A DNA stretch of 64,000 nt from contig JAFLBH010000003.1 in assembly GCA_017303905.1 (NCBI GenBank), positions 372,001 through 436,000 on the forward strand. The letters are read 5' to 3'. This DNA is from Bacteroidota bacterium (GTDB lineage Bacteria > Bacteroidota > Bacteroidia > B-17B0 > Aurantibacillaceae). This document shows positions 1-10,022 of the stretch, one piece after another. Numbering within the stretch: position 1 is the first letter of the stretch; every line of letters starts with the position of its first letter. Both the position numbers and the translations under genes were made by a program. The notes below the pieces were generated by a model, which saw nothing but the letters and a program-made list of their open reading frames with translations, had not been told where the DNA came from and made no database searches.

Positions 1-689
1 CTCGCAGTAAACAAGTATTGATTCCCCTCAAAATTCTCTGTTCCAACTTGAAAGGATAAGCCATCGCCTTTGTAAGACATCTTCGGACCAACATTTTTCA
101 ACGAAATACCAAAGTGAATTTGATCCATCTTTCCAGTGTGATATTGAATTCCCGCATCAATTGCAACACCTCTTGCTGATACACTGGAAATTTGCTCAGA
201 TATTACCTTGATGTTAACTCCGCCATAAATATTATCAGAAAAACCTTTAGCATATGATAAACTAATATTATAGAAAGTTGGCGTAAAAGTACCTAAACCA
301 CCTTCCGGTTGTTCCTCTGTTGTAATATCGATTTTACCTGCATTTATTGACACAACTCCAAAGCCGATTGCACCAGTCTCTCCAACATGTTGAGTAAGAC
401 CAAATGAATTCATATAAATACCTGAACCAACTAACCAGTTGGTTCTTGAAAAATTCACCTCGGTCTTTTTCGTAAAAGCAGTACCTGCAATATTTAAAAA
501 CTGTGCTTCGATACCACGTGCACGTGACTGACCTGCTCCAGCCCATCCTGTACTACGTGCATAAGGATTCATCAGCAATTGTGATGCTCCAGCCTGACCT
601 GCTCGCTCAGGATTACCCGCAAAAACTGAACCAGTAAACAAAGTAGACAATGCTAAAAGCGTTGCTTTGTATTTTATATTTGTTATCAT
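1..689 (-). CDS. PorV/PorQ-family outer membrane protein, 3' end cut by window
   Basis: The minus-strand frame is open from ATG at 689 to the window edge (about 229 codons), so the C-terminus is missing. Residues 1-24 form a signal peptide ending in an Ala-Gly boundary. The following stretch, with NPERAGQAGASQLLMNPYARS, then alternating glycine and aromatic beta-strand segments (GAIGFGVVSI, NISLSYAKGF, IHFGISLKNVG), is typical of PorV/PorQ-family barrels. PorV itself is the T9SS outer-membrane shuttle for cargo. It starts 20 nt after the 1458-residue protein gene and is probably the last gene of that operon. Whether it is the main PorV or a cargo-dedicated paralogue cannot be told here; linkage to a receptor and a large secreted protein favours a paralogue (inference). 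Confidence 0.75.
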   Translation of the reverse strand, partial: MITNIKYKATLLALSTLFTGSVFAGNPERAGQAGASQLLMNPYARSTGWAGAGQSRARGIEAQFLNIAGTAFTKKTEVNFSRTNWLVGSGIYMNSFGLTQHVGETGAIGFGVVSINAGKIDITTEEQPEGGLGTFTPTFYNISLSYAKGFSDNIYGGVNIKVISEQISSVSARGVAIDAGIQYHTGKMDQIHFGISLKNVGPKMSYKGDGLSFQVGTENFEGNQYLFTA

Positions 690-709
690 ACTCTTAAGTA
701 TTTATAGCA

Positions 710-3700
710 TTAATAGTTTTGTAAATCCATTGGTCGCATAACGCCAAACCATTTTAATATCTTCTCGCCTTTATCACCCGCATCAATATGAATGATGTAT
801 AAACCACTCGCAATAGGTACACCATACTGATTCTTTAAATCCCAATCAAGATAAGGGGTCCGCTTAGATTGCTTCACATCATTAGTATTAGTAAATTCAT
901 CTTCTTGCCCTGACACATCACGTTTGAATGTTCGAATCAACGTTCCGTTCATGGTGAATATTTTAATCGTACAAAGGCTAGGAAGATTAGTGATACGAAC
1001 ACGATTATCTATCCTATTATTCTCGTATCTAGAAGTACCGTAATACGGATTAGGAACCACTCTCACGTAATCTAATGCATTCTTCGCCGTTTGTGCATCA
1101 TTAATCATTGTATAAATATCCGCTGTTGAGAATTCATACATAGGCATGTTGTTATTTGAACGTGCGGTTGATGTATCAGAAGGTAAATTAGCATAACCTA
1201 AAGCGGTTAAATAGTTTGTCGAGTTCGCTACGTAATTAGTTGAAGTTACCGGAATTCTATTTGACCATTGAGTAGCAAGCCCATAACGATACGCTTTCTT
1301 AACTCTTAAACGAACTTTAACTTCACAAGGCATATTCGAAGGGTCTTTAAATGCGTACTCGCTACTTCTTAATCGAGGGATACTTACCCACATCGCATCA
1401 CGCATGACGTTGCGTATAGGCCATTGAAAACCTGCAACTTGTGCTCCAAGATTTGTTGGCGTAGAGAACGTAACTTTGAGCTGATCATAAATTTGCTTAC
1501 AGGCATCGTATCTTCCTGCGCCAATTGGCATATTAGCTAATGAAGCAATTCCTGAGAAACTACTATTCAAGGTTGGGCCATAGTTCGCTTTCTTGTTATT
1601 GCCGAATACATAAATAAAATGTCTTCCGCCCCAAGCATTTTGATAAACCGAACCATCATCGGAAGCTGTTGGATTCCAAATCATATCGTTACCATTATCT
1701 GTGTAATTGTAACTATCTTCACCGAAAGCCATATTTAAACGCTCACCGGTTTCAATATTAATTGCATAACCCGGGAACCAGCCCATACCTTTATCGGAGA
1801 TATAGTTTGGAGCATTAGGGTCTGTACTTGCACCACTTCCAACTGTCGCATAATTGCCGTTTTTATCAACCGAGGCGTGATCGCGCAGAGCAAAATGACG
1901 AGTCACATTTTCCGATAATGTTGAGTCAGGTTGCATTTCCAATACCACACAACGTGTCCACTTGCTCTTATCCGGTGTTAAAACAATATCAACACTGGCC
2001 AAGAAACGAAGGTCGGTATCCGTTGGTTTATTTAAATCAGATGATGCAAAGAAATTACCATTATAACCAGGACCAATCGGTACATCAATTTGATTTGAAG
2101 AGTTTTTAGTTGTAGTAGCAACTAAGGCGTATGGTGCCCATGTTCCTCCTAAAATATTATCAAAAACTTCATCAGGATCACTTTCGTAATCAACGTAACT
2201 TCCCTGAACTCCAGGATCTGTTTTGTTACCGGAACGAACCCAGTTTGACGCGTCTTGATCATCAGAATCAATCACACCGGTTAACCACTGCTTAGTCGGG
2301 TCAGCAAATGTAATGGAGGCATCCAATAAATCTCCTTCTTGAGCCAAACCATTTGTAGAAAAAGTATTTGTAAAAGACGAACCAACATCAGCTACCTGTT
2401 GAATATTAACAGATAAACCGATTTCACTAAAGTAATGTTCTTCGCCAACTTTTATAGACTTTTTAGGTTGATACATAGCTCCCGTATTAACATCAGTTAA
2501 AACCCATGTAATTGAATCTCCTCTTAAAGCCCCTCCGTTAAATGGTAAATTAAAATTGGCTATGTTATTAGCATAGGTATAACCTAAATCCTTAGCACTT
2601 TGAGGATTACTTGTTGAAGTAGGTGCCGTTGCCCAAGCGCTTGGCATAGGGGTATTAGTTTGGTTATATGCCGTTGAAGGCATTTTTAAAAACTTAACCG
2701 TAAAAGTTGAGTTTGGAATATTTAATGGGTCAACAACCTTTACCTTAATTGGACCGCGACCATTTTGGTAAACCGGATTTTTTGCAAAACCGGTCGATAA
2801 AATTTCGTTAACGGTTTCATCAGTTAAATCCATAATATTAGCTCCATTACCTTGCCCTTCAATGCGCTTAATTTTAGGCCCGTAACCATAATTTGATTGA
2901 ATAATAGTTCCGTCAAACTCAACAGTTGCTAAGTGAGGTATGCCGGCCGCTTTTTTAACCTTACGACCTTCTAAATAAGGACGCTTTTGACCATAGAAAT
3001 TTTCACATGGATTAGCTAACGGGTCTCCGTCTTGCTTATAAGTTGCATAATTATTATAAGCATATGCAAATGCCATGAAGTAATAGGTTTTATTATTTAT
3101 AAGTTTCTTACTTGCGCCTGTTGCAAAGGCATCTTCGGTAACTTTAAAAGTTGTTGTAATACCTTCATCCTCGCCTTCAACCTTAACACTAGGAACATCT
3201 GCACCAACTGTACCATCGAAATTATAATTAATAAGACGAGAAACTCCATTTTTTACGTCACATTGAAAAACCAATTTAGCTTTAGTAGGATCATCAACAT
3301 CCGTTTGTGAAACAGTTCCATCTTTTACCTGATAAACTTTATAACCTTCGAAACGGTAGGTTTGATCAGGATTTGCTAAACAACTTGCAGTTTGACCATC
3401 AACCGCCAAAATAGTTACATCTTTCTCCGCGTAGGAATTTAAGTAATTATTACTTGTAGCCTTATTACTTAAATAAATCATTAATTCATTATTACTCTCT
3501 TGGATGGTCATATCAGGAGCTTCAGGGCCATCTAGAATTTTAAAACAATTATCAAACAATGATTGTGCTTTTTGATCGGCTGTTTTTAATAAAGCAACAG
3601 CAAAACGGTTATTATTTTTAATTGGTGAACGCGCCCAAGGTAAACCAAATGTTACATTATTAACCGCGCCAGGAAGTAAAGAGAATGGACCTGCTGACTG

Positions 3701-5086
3701 CAAAAAACGACGGTCACCCGGTAAGTTACCGGCACTAGTTTCAGTCCAACCAGCATCAGTAGGATACAATTCGCCAGGGTAAACATAATCAACAGGCGTA
3801 GACCCCCCATATGCATTACCACCTTGAGTAAATGGAGAACCATCCTTCCAAAAACCTGTCATGTAATTATAGAAATGCGATGCCAAAGCAGGATTAGTTG
3901 TTTGTACCGGAAATGATCCGATGTTATTATTATAATACAAAAACTTCGCCATACCAATTGTCTCACCTAATTCATCTATGGTTCCATCATAATCATTATC
4001 CTTACCATCATTAATATCAGCTAGAGGACCTTTAAAAAAATCGCAACCTAAAGCAGCAGGGAACTCGCCGTAACCTAAAGCTCCGGAGTAATCTTCATCA
4101 TTACCATCACTGTTATAGATAAATCCTAAACCTTTATTGATGTCACACCCTACATAATCATCCACGTAGTTACCTAAATCGGCGTCAGTCCAAACAGAGA
4201 AATAAGTTTGATTTAAAGAGAATGTAGAGCGATTTACAACTTCATAGTTATAAAAAGTCATATTATTGATGTCATCGTTAGTTTTAAATCCGAATGCCTG
4301 AGCACGAACTTCTAAACCAATGGACTGACCACCTGTTTCAGTGTGAACATCACCTTTGTCGTTAAATACCCACCATAAAGTTGCATCACCGAATAATTTA
4401 GCCTTACAAACACCTAAGTTATCCTTCTCAGCCAAATTGTAAATGTCATAATAAGGATAGTCACCCGCATCAGGATCGTAATAACCAACGGTACCACCCA
4501 CGTCAACAAATGGAGCTAAATTAGGGCGGTCGTTTTTGATACCATTACCAGGCCAGTTTTTAATCGCGTCTGTCATCACGCCGTTAAACACAAAGTTCTC
4601 AACTTCACTACGCGTCATTACGAAAATTTTATCGTAATCGTTACAAACTGTTTCATCAGTAGATGCAGTTGCAGGATCTAATGGCCCCGGCCAAAAATCA
4701 TAACCGGTTTGACGATAAGTCATGGCGGCAATTTTTAACTGACCACCTCCATCTAGTCCGCCAATCCAGATAGAACCGGCGAAGTTGGAAGAAACACCTT
4801 GCGATTTGTCTTTTGTGGCAGGAATAATATAGTAGGCATTACCCGAACCGAATAAATCCCACCACATATCACCGCCCGTATAAATAATTGTACGAACATT
4901 ATTAATCCATAACTCCTGACTGGATTTAGCGCCTTTACAAGCTGCCATCACCTTTGAAGAGGAAGAAACCTTTTCGGTCTCAATATTTACCTCAGCCCCT
5001 TGCTTCTCGCGAGAGGTTGCAGTCATAAAACTTAAAACTGCAATTGCTGTAAGTAATTTGTGCATCATGTTAACTGTGTGTTTCAT
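710..5086 (-). CDS. Large secreted protein with C-terminal FlgD-like/T9SS-type Ig domain (1458 aa)
   Basis: The N-terminus has a hydrophobic signal segment (MMHKLLTAIAVLSFMTATS); any of the first three Met codons could be the start. The body is long and aromatic-, Asn- and Asp-rich, with acidic runs around residues 330-360 such as NDGKDNDYDGTIDE that look like calcium-binding linkers. Near the C-terminus VRVVPNPYYG begins a roughly 100-residue domain with RITNLPSLCTIKIFTMNG and SGLYIIHIDAG, the pattern of FlgD-like Ig/T9SS type A sorting domains. About a dozen residues follow the usual end, which is atypical. It lies 11 nt after the TonB-dependent receptor and 20 nt before the PorV/PorQ-like gene, so all three are probably co-transcribed. 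Inference: a surface-exposed partner of the receptor. Substrate unknown. Confidence 0.7.
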   Translation of the reverse strand: MKHTVNMMHKLLTAIAVLSFMTATSREKQGAEVNIETEKVSSSSKVMAACKGAKSSQELWINNVRTIIYTGGDMWWDLFGSGNAYYIIPATKDKSQGVSSNFAGSIWIGGLDGGGQLKIAAMTYRQTGYDFWPGPLDPATASTDETVCNDYDKIFVMTRSEVENFVFNGVMTDAIKNWPGNGIKNDRPNLAPFVDVGGTVGYYDPDAGDYPYYDIYNLAEKDNLGVCKAKLFGDATLWWVFNDKGDVHTETGGQSIGLEVRAQAFGFKTNDDINNMTFYNYEVVNRSTFSLNQTYFSVWTDADLGNYVDDYVGCDINKGLGFIYNSDGNDEDYSGALGYGEFPAALGCDFFKGPLADINDGKDNDYDGTIDELGETIGMAKFLYYNNNIGSFPVQTTNPALASHFYNYMTGFWKDGSPFTQGGNAYGGSTPVDYVYPGELYPTDAGWTETSAGNLPGDRRFLQSAGPFSLLPGAVNNVTFGLPWARSPIKNNNRFAVALLKTADQKAQSLFDNCFKILDGPEAPDMTIQESNNELMIYLSNKATSNNYLNSYAEKDVTILAVDGQTASCLANPDQTYRFEGYKVYQVKDGTVSQTDVDDPTKAKLVFQCDVKNGVSRLINYNFDGTVGADVPSVKVEGEDEGITTTFKVTEDAFATGASKKLINNKTYYFMAFAYAYNNYATYKQDGDPLANPCENFYGQKRPYLEGRKVKKAAGIPHLATVEFDGTIIQSNYGYGPKIKRIEGQGNGANIMDLTDETVNEILSTGFAKNPVYQNGRGPIKVKVVDPLNIPNSTFTVKFLKMPSTAYNQTNTPMPSAWATAPTSTSNPQSAKDLGYTYANNIANFNLPFNGGALRGDSITWVLTDVNTGAMYQPKKSIKVGEEHYFSEIGLSVNIQQVADVGSSFTNTFSTNGLAQEGDLLDASITFADPTKQWLTGVIDSDDQDASNWVRSGNKTDPGVQGSYVDYESDPDEVFDNILGGTWAPYALVATTTKNSSNQIDVPIGPGYNGNFFASSDLNKPTDTDLRFLASVDIVLTPDKSKWTRCVVLEMQPDSTLSENVTRHFALRDHASVDKNGNYATVGSGASTDPNAPNYISDKGMGWFPGYAINIETGERLNMAFGEDSYNYTDNGNDMIWNPTASDDGSVYQNAWGGRHFIYVFGNNKKANYGPTLNSSFSGIASLANMPIGAGRYDACKQIYDQLKVTFSTPTNLGAQVAGFQWPIRNVMRDAMWVSIPRLRSSEYAFKDPSNMPCEVKVRLRVKKAYRYGLATQWSNRIPVTSTNYVANSTNYLTALGYANLPSDTSTARSNNNMPMYEFSTADIYTMINDAQTAKNALDYVRVVPNPYYGTSRYENNRIDNRVRITNLPSLCTIKIFTMNGTLIRTFKRDVSGQEDEFTNTNDVKQSKRTPYLDWDLKNQYGVPIASGLYIIHIDAGDKGEKILKWFGVMRPMDLQNY

Positions 5087-5097
5087 ATTTAATATTT

Positions 5098-8000
5098 TTA
5101 AAAGTCTAACTGTAAACCAATACGGATAACACGTGGTCTACCAAAATTATCCGGATTTCTCATATTGATTGTGTACTGATCAACAAATCCTTGAGGGCTA
5201 TTCAAACTTTGCACGGTACTCTGTGATTGTGGCGATGCCAAGTAACCATCATCTTCAGGATCACCTGTGAAGTTATAAACACCTAAGACATTACGGTTAT
5301 TAAACAAGTTTAATACTTGAAGGTAGATATTTAAGTTAGCATGTTTCTTTTCATCAGAATCCTTTTTACCCCAAGTTAATTTCACGTTTTTATCTACACG
5401 TAAATTAGCACGGAAAGTCCAAGGTTTGCTGCTTCCGTTAACTGAACCTACAATATTTGAACGTTGATTACTTCCCCTTGCAACAGCTAAATCCCAACGT
5501 GTATAAGGTGTTCCGGAACCAACTAAGAATTGTAAGTTAAACCCAACATCTTCCAATAACTGGATAGGATTTCCTGACTTACGTTTTATTTGTGGTCCTT
5601 TGTAATCCTTATCTGTACCAAAACGATAATCGTAATTTAATACTATTGAATGGCGTTGATCGTAATCTAAAGGCTGAGTTACACGTAAGTTAGGTTGACC
5701 TGATGCAGCTAAGTTAGCACCTGAGTTCGCATTTGAACCTGAACCTTCAGCAAATTGTAATGTATAGTTTGCATTTATACGTGAACCACCCGTTCTACGT
5801 AAATCAAATTCAATTTGTAAACCTTTTGATGTTCCGAAATCTTGGTTTACGTAAGTAATGTAAGAACGAGGGAAAGCTGAAACTACTTGCTTTTGAGTTA
5901 ACATATCACGCATTTCACGATAGAAAGCTGAAATTTTCAAAGCCGCGTTTTTACGCTCGTTCAAAACCTGATTAAATCCTAATTCATAATCTACAGTACG
6001 TTCAGGACGTAAACCTGGATTAGCTAAACCAGGTGTGCTACTTTCAGCCTGTAAGAAATAATAATCTTTTGGATCGAAACGATTACCACCTGGGCGCTTA
6101 GTTAAAACATCGTAATGTGCAAAGAAGTTTGCTACGTCAGAAATAGGAAACGAGAATGCGATACGAGGCATAATATTCAGTTGTGCTTTGTAGTTTTGAA
6201 ATGCATCTACTGAAAATGGAGTTCCTGAATTATAAGCTTTGTAAGCTTCTTCAGTCAGATAAGGATTTACTTTTCCTGAAGTACCAGCAAGAATTGTAGG
6301 GTCAGAAACCTCATTACCTTTTGAATCATACCATTGGTCGCCATTTCTATAACCTACTAAAGAACCACCGTCAAGTGCAGAAGTGTACACAACATAGTTA
6401 TCACCCATATTTGATGGATGCGCAAATTCAGATGAAGTTTCAGCTACTGTCTTTGCATTATAAGTTAAGTATTGATCCTTTAACATCTTTTGATTAGCGT
6501 CATAACGATCCAAGCGTAAACCAACATTGAACTTAATGTCTTTAAAGTCAAATTTATCCTGGATGTAACCCGCCATATATATTGGACGGAAAGCACCAAC
6601 AGGTAAAGTATTATATCCTTTTGCATCAGTCTTGTTTAAGAAACGATTTAAATCGGTTGCGTTTTTATCTACATTTCCGGTATAATCGTAACCGAAGTAA
6701 TCAACAAATTGGTTACCGCTATTTTGCCCTAACAAATCTTCAGCACTAAACATGTTTATATTGAAGGTTGAAGGATCCATATCATCTATATTAATGAAGC
6801 CAGTATGATTCTCAGGTAAGCCTATTGCAGCCAATAAGTTCTTTGAAAACTCTGTTTGTGTTTCTGCATTATATAAATAATCATAATAATAAGCTGGATA
6901 TGTTCCGGATAATTCAGATACATAAATCGGATTGTCTTTATCTAACTCTGTCGTATGTGAGTTAGCCAATAATCTCATACGAGTCCAAAGGCCTTGAGCA
7001 AAAAGAGAATACCCTCTTGATTCACGTTGATCATATTCAATACCAATTGTTAAAGCGTGATTTTTTATATCCGCGTTAAAGCTGGATGCTATACGAAACT
7101 GCGTAGCTCTACTTTTTGCGTAAGAACCATATTGATTTCCGGTAGCAGCCCATAAACTATAGATACTTGCAGGCTGATCACCATTTCTCAAACCTCCATA
7201 AGCTGAAATCCAATCCAATCCAAAAATATTTTCACTTCCTAAATACTCATATAAATAAGAGGTATAACGTGCCATATTGTAATTCATATCAGAAGCTTCA
7301 AAATCAACACCTACCTCTTGACGACCTTGATACTCCCATGCTTTAATAGTATCTCCTGCAAGTATCATTTTAGGATTGAATGCATAGTTGTAAATATTTT
7401 CTCTTTCTGAGAAACGACGATTGTATTTACCAATATAACCATAATCAAAAAACCTGTCTTTGTGAGTATCATCTTGTGTTTTAGACTGTGTTAACTCATA
7501 ACTCGCCAAGAAACTAAAGAACGCATTTTTAATTACTGATTGATCTTTTTCCTTATCGTTAGAATTTTGATTAGAGTTGCCGAATTTTTGTGTTACACGA
7601 ATGTAACTTCTCATTGTGCTACCAATGGTTTGAGGGTTGTTTTCTGCATTATATAATGAATACGAACCTATGAAACCGTGACCATTACTATATTCGTATG
7701 CACCACCTAAAGTAACATTAGTGTTCTTTGCTGCTTTAATATCTATTTTTCCGTTTAAAACAAATCCACGAGTTGCAACATTCTGACGAGCCTTGATTTC
7801 TTCAAAATCATCCGCTGTTACATATTCTAAGGCACGGTTGAAACCGGTTCCGGTTTTTGATGGAATCAATGGTTGTGCTTGAATTTCTTTTAACTTATCA
7901 TCCTTTAATTTATAACGAACTAAATATGAAGGATTAGGATCTTTTTCATAAGTACCCTGACCCGCTAAGAAAAAACCTACAAGTGGCGTCTTAACACCGT

Positions 8001-8802
8001 TTGTGTCTGTTCTCTGTAAAATAGGACCGCCAATGCTAAATCCTAATGAGTTATAACCATATGCATCGGTTAATTGTGAAGAGATTAACTCTACTCCACC
8101 AAACATTTTGCCTTGAGGACCGCGAGTTGTTACCGAAATAACTCCCGATGTTGCATCACCATACATAGCAGGTAAACCACCGGTAATAACGTTAATTTGA
8201 TCCACCCCTTGTTGAGGTAAACCTAATCCACCAATTACTTTAATACCATCAACGAAATAGGTTGTTGCTCCATCACGACCACCACGTACATTTAATCCCT
8301 TTCCTTCATCAGCTTGATAGATACCGGCAGTAGTCGCCGCTACCGAGTTAATGTTTTTGGTAGCCATATTTTGATAATCTTCACGGGTTACAGTTTGACC
8401 GGTTTTTGTATCCGGGTCAATTAAAGGAACTTGATATGTTACAACTTCAACTTCCGCTAAATTAACTCCATCACCACTCGATAAAGAAATGGTAACCGGT
8501 ATTGTTTTACCTTCACCTACCACGACACCTTTTACTTCGGATGCCTGATAACCAACGTATACACCTTTTACATCATATTTTCCGGGTGTTAACGGTTTTA
8601 CAACAGCCTCACCATCCATATTAGTCGTACCCACTCCTACCTGAACTCCGTTTTGGTAAACTACCACGTTTGCAAATGGAATGGCCTCATTGTTGGCTTT
8701 GTCCTTCAGGGTCACTTTTATCGCACCCGAGTTATCTTGAGCCATTGCGGTTAAACCACAAAATACAAGGCCTAATGCTAAAAGGTAAATTTTTCTAAAC
8801 AT
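5098..8802 (-). CDS. TonB-dependent receptor with carboxypeptidase-regulatory-like domain (1234 aa)
   Basis: Outer-membrane active transporter of the TonB-dependent family. A signal peptide (residues 1-21, ending AMAQ) is followed by a carboxypeptidase-regulatory-like beta-sandwich (about 25-115; FANVVVYQNGVQVGVGTT), a plug domain (about 130-240; LNVRGGRDGATTYFVDGIKV and AMYGDATSGVISVTTRG) and a barrel reaching the C-terminus, which ends in aromatic F (RIGLQLDF) as expected for an outer-membrane barrel. The length and N-terminal extension resemble SusC-like proteins, but no SusD homologue is adjacent; the 1458-residue protein occupies that place. First gene of a minus-strand operon. Substrate cannot be inferred. 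Confidence 0.92.
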   Translation of the reverse strand: MFRKIYLLALGLVFCGLTAMAQDNSGAIKVTLKDKANNEAIPFANVVVYQNGVQVGVGTTNMDGEAVVKPLTPGKYDVKGVYVGYQASEVKGVVVGEGKTIPVTISLSSGDGVNLAEVEVVTYQVPLIDPDTKTGQTVTREDYQNMATKNINSVAATTAGIYQADEGKGLNVRGGRDGATTYFVDGIKVIGGLGLPQQGVDQINVITGGLPAMYGDATSGVISVTTRGPQGKMFGGVELISSQLTDAYGYNSLGFSIGGPILQRTDTNGVKTPLVGFFLAGQGTYEKDPNPSYLVRYKLKDDKLKEIQAQPLIPSKTGTGFNRALEYVTADDFEEIKARQNVATRGFVLNGKIDIKAAKNTNVTLGGAYEYSNGHGFIGSYSLYNAENNPQTIGSTMRSYIRVTQKFGNSNQNSNDKEKDQSVIKNAFFSFLASYELTQSKTQDDTHKDRFFDYGYIGKYNRRFSERENIYNYAFNPKMILAGDTIKAWEYQGRQEVGVDFEASDMNYNMARYTSYLYEYLGSENIFGLDWISAYGGLRNGDQPASIYSLWAATGNQYGSYAKSRATQFRIASSFNADIKNHALTIGIEYDQRESRGYSLFAQGLWTRMRLLANSHTTELDKDNPIYVSELSGTYPAYYYDYLYNAETQTEFSKNLLAAIGLPENHTGFINIDDMDPSTFNINMFSAEDLLGQNSGNQFVDYFGYDYTGNVDKNATDLNRFLNKTDAKGYNTLPVGAFRPIYMAGYIQDKFDFKDIKFNVGLRLDRYDANQKMLKDQYLTYNAKTVAETSSEFAHPSNMGDNYVVYTSALDGGSLVGYRNGDQWYDSKGNEVSDPTILAGTSGKVNPYLTEEAYKAYNSGTPFSVDAFQNYKAQLNIMPRIAFSFPISDVANFFAHYDVLTKRPGGNRFDPKDYYFLQAESSTPGLANPGLRPERTVDYELGFNQVLNERKNAALKISAFYREMRDMLTQKQVVSAFPRSYITYVNQDFGTSKGLQIEFDLRRTGGSRINANYTLQFAEGSGSNANSGANLAASGQPNLRVTQPLDYDQRHSIVLNYDYRFGTDKDYKGPQIKRKSGNPIQLLEDVGFNLQFLVGSGTPYTRWDLAVARGSNQRSNIVGSVNGSSKPWTFRANLRVDKNVKLTWGKKDSDEKKHANLNIYLQVLNLFNNRNVLGVYNFTGDPEDDGYLASPQSQSTVQSLNSPQGFVDQYTINMRNPDNFGRPRVIRIGLQLDF

Positions 8803-9050
8803 ATTGTTAAATTAACTTAAATAATCCGTTTTTTAAAGAGCTAAAAATATAAACGCCATATAACATCTGCAAATATTTTTATTTACAATTTCTAATACAC
8901 TGATATTCAAACCTTATTTATGTTACAGTTGGTTAACATACTTTAACACAATATTAGAGAGAAAATCAACGTTATATTGACCGTTTTTAAAACTGGTAGT
9001 GAGAATTGGATAAGTGGATGAAATGAGGGATTATTTGGTTGGCTTTTGAT
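8803..9050 (-). promoter_or_regulatory. Upstream region of the TonB-receptor operon, with a short inverted repeat
   Basis: This AT-rich 248-base gap should hold the promoter of the receptor operon. I see no clean TTG/TAnnTTTG pair. An inverted repeat with 7-bp arms (TATGTTA at 8919-8925 and TAACATA at 8934-8940) lies about 120 bases upstream of the start and could be a regulator site. No other gene is visible. Confidence 0.25.
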
Positions 9051-9347
9051 TTAAGTGGCCTTACCACCGTGATTTTTCATCGCCTTTTTTTTGCTGCGTT
9101 TCATGCGCTTTCTTACCTCTTTTGTTTGGATTCGTTTGTGATGTTTTTTTATCGCCTTTTTTTCAGCTTTTTCTTTTCTTCGGCGCTCCTTAGATTCCTT
9201 CTTTAACTTCTTTCGAATTTCTCTTTTATTTTCAACCATTCCTTTTTTTGGAGCCTTGTCATCACTACCCGGATTCTGAGATTTTACCAATGAAAAAAAC
9301 AATAAAAAGAAAGTAATCAGTAAATATTTCGTTTGAATTTGTTTCAT
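9051..9347 (-). CDS. Small secreted polybasic protein (98 aa), function unknown
   Basis: A hydrophobic signal peptide (YLLITFFLLFFSLVKSQ) is followed by about 70 residues of which roughly half are Lys or Arg, with almost no hydrophobics (KKLKKESKERRRKEKAEKKA). The mature protein should be disordered and strongly cationic; it may bind LPS, nucleic acid or another anionic surface (inference). Its ATG overlaps the stop of the dCMP deaminase gene (TAATG at 9345-9349), so the two are translationally coupled. No known domain recognised. The intact signal peptide and the coupling argue that it is a real gene. Confidence 0.6.
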   Translation of the reverse strand: MKQIQTKYLLITFFLLFFSLVKSQNPGSDDKAPKKGMVENKREIRKKLKKESKERRRKEKAEKKAIKKHHKRIQTKEVRKRMKRSKKKAMKNHGGKAT

Positions 9348-9808
9348 TATTTTTCTGAACTATACTTTACAACCTCGACACCAAATTTTCGTAAAAAATC
9401 AACACCTTCATCGCTAGGAATATTTTTGTAAGAAGCGTAACTGTTTTTAAAAAAAACCTTGCGAATTCCAACCGAATAAATAACGCGGGCGCATGCAATA
9501 CAAGGCGATAACGTTACATATAATGTAGAGCCTTCAATTGAAAAGTTATTTTTGGCGGCGTATAAAATGGCATTTTGCTCAGCGTGTAAAGCTAGAGAGC
9601 AACTGCCTTTGCTATCACGCGGACAACCTGTTTCAGGCCATTCCACATCACAATTGTGAGTACCGGAAGGAGGGCCATTGTATCCTAAAGAAATGATTCT
9701 TGTATCCTTTGTAAGTACCGCACCTACCTGAGCTTTAACACAATGCGATCGAGAAGCCAACTTTTCTGCTAACTCCATATAAATTTCATCAAAACTTGGT
9801 CTGCTCAT
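9347..9808 (-). CDS. dCMP deaminase / cytidine deaminase-fold zinc enzyme (153 aa)
   Basis: Predicted to deaminate dCMP to dUMP for thymidylate synthesis in the cytosol. The zinc site of the deoxycytidylate deaminase family is visible: HAEQNAIL supplies the His-Ala-Glu zinc ligand and catalytic glutamate, and SPCIACARVI is the PCxxC motif. A second zinc-binding region (HNCDVEWPETGCPRDSKGSC) is typical of ComEB-like dCMP deaminases. I chose the start MSRPSFDEIY at 9808: the open frame extends upstream to 9901, but that part would run into the tRNA-Leu gene. The downstream gene overlaps its stop codon. Confidence 0.9.
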   Translation of the reverse strand: MSRPSFDEIYMELAEKLASRSHCVKAQVGAVLTKDTRIISLGYNGPPSGTHNCDVEWPETGCPRDSKGSCSLALHAEQNAILYAAKNNFSIEGSTLYVTLSPCIACARVIYSVGIRKVFFKNSYASYKNIPSDEGVDFLRKFGVEVVKYSSEK

Positions 9809-9860
9809 GGTACTGCAATTTACAAAAAAAGCCCTTAAAAAGGGCTGATTTTTAATTTTG

Positions 9861-9944
9861 TACCCGGAATCGGGGTCGAACCGATATGATATTGCTATCA
9901 CTGGTGTTTGAGACCAGCGCGTCTACCAATTCCGCCATCCGGGC
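9861..9944 (-). tRNA. tRNA-Leu (anticodon CAA)
   Basis: The minus strand folds into a type II tRNA: acceptor stem GCCCGGA with TCCGGGT (G1-U72 wobble), D arm with GGTAGAC, anticodon stem CTGGT/ACCAG around loop CTCAAAC (anticodon CAA, codon UUG), a long variable arm (TGATAGCAATATCA) as in Leu/Ser/Tyr tRNAs, and T stem ATCGG/CCGAT with loop TTCGACC. Discriminator base is A, as in leucine tRNAs. CCA is not encoded. Confidence 0.95.
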
Positions 9945-9962
9945 ATTTCAATTAACGGGCTG

Positions 9963-9993
9963 CAAATCTAGTTTTTGTTTTGATATATTGCAA
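9963..9993 (-). promoter_or_regulatory. Promoter of tRNA-Leu (Bacteroidota type)
   Basis: On the minus strand TTG (9993-9991), a 20-nt spacer and TAGATTTG (9970-9963) match the phylum consensus TTG-N19/20-TAnnTTTG. Transcription should begin about 10 nt before the mature tRNA 5' end at 9944. Confidence 0.7.
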
Positions 9994-10022
9994 AGAATTC
10001 GGTTTTTTTACTCAAAAATTAC

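Noticed and set aside
9809-9901. Longer N-terminus for dCMP deaminase
   Set aside because: The extension enters the tRNA-Leu gene and is not conserved-looking; the family starts near MSRPSFDEIY.
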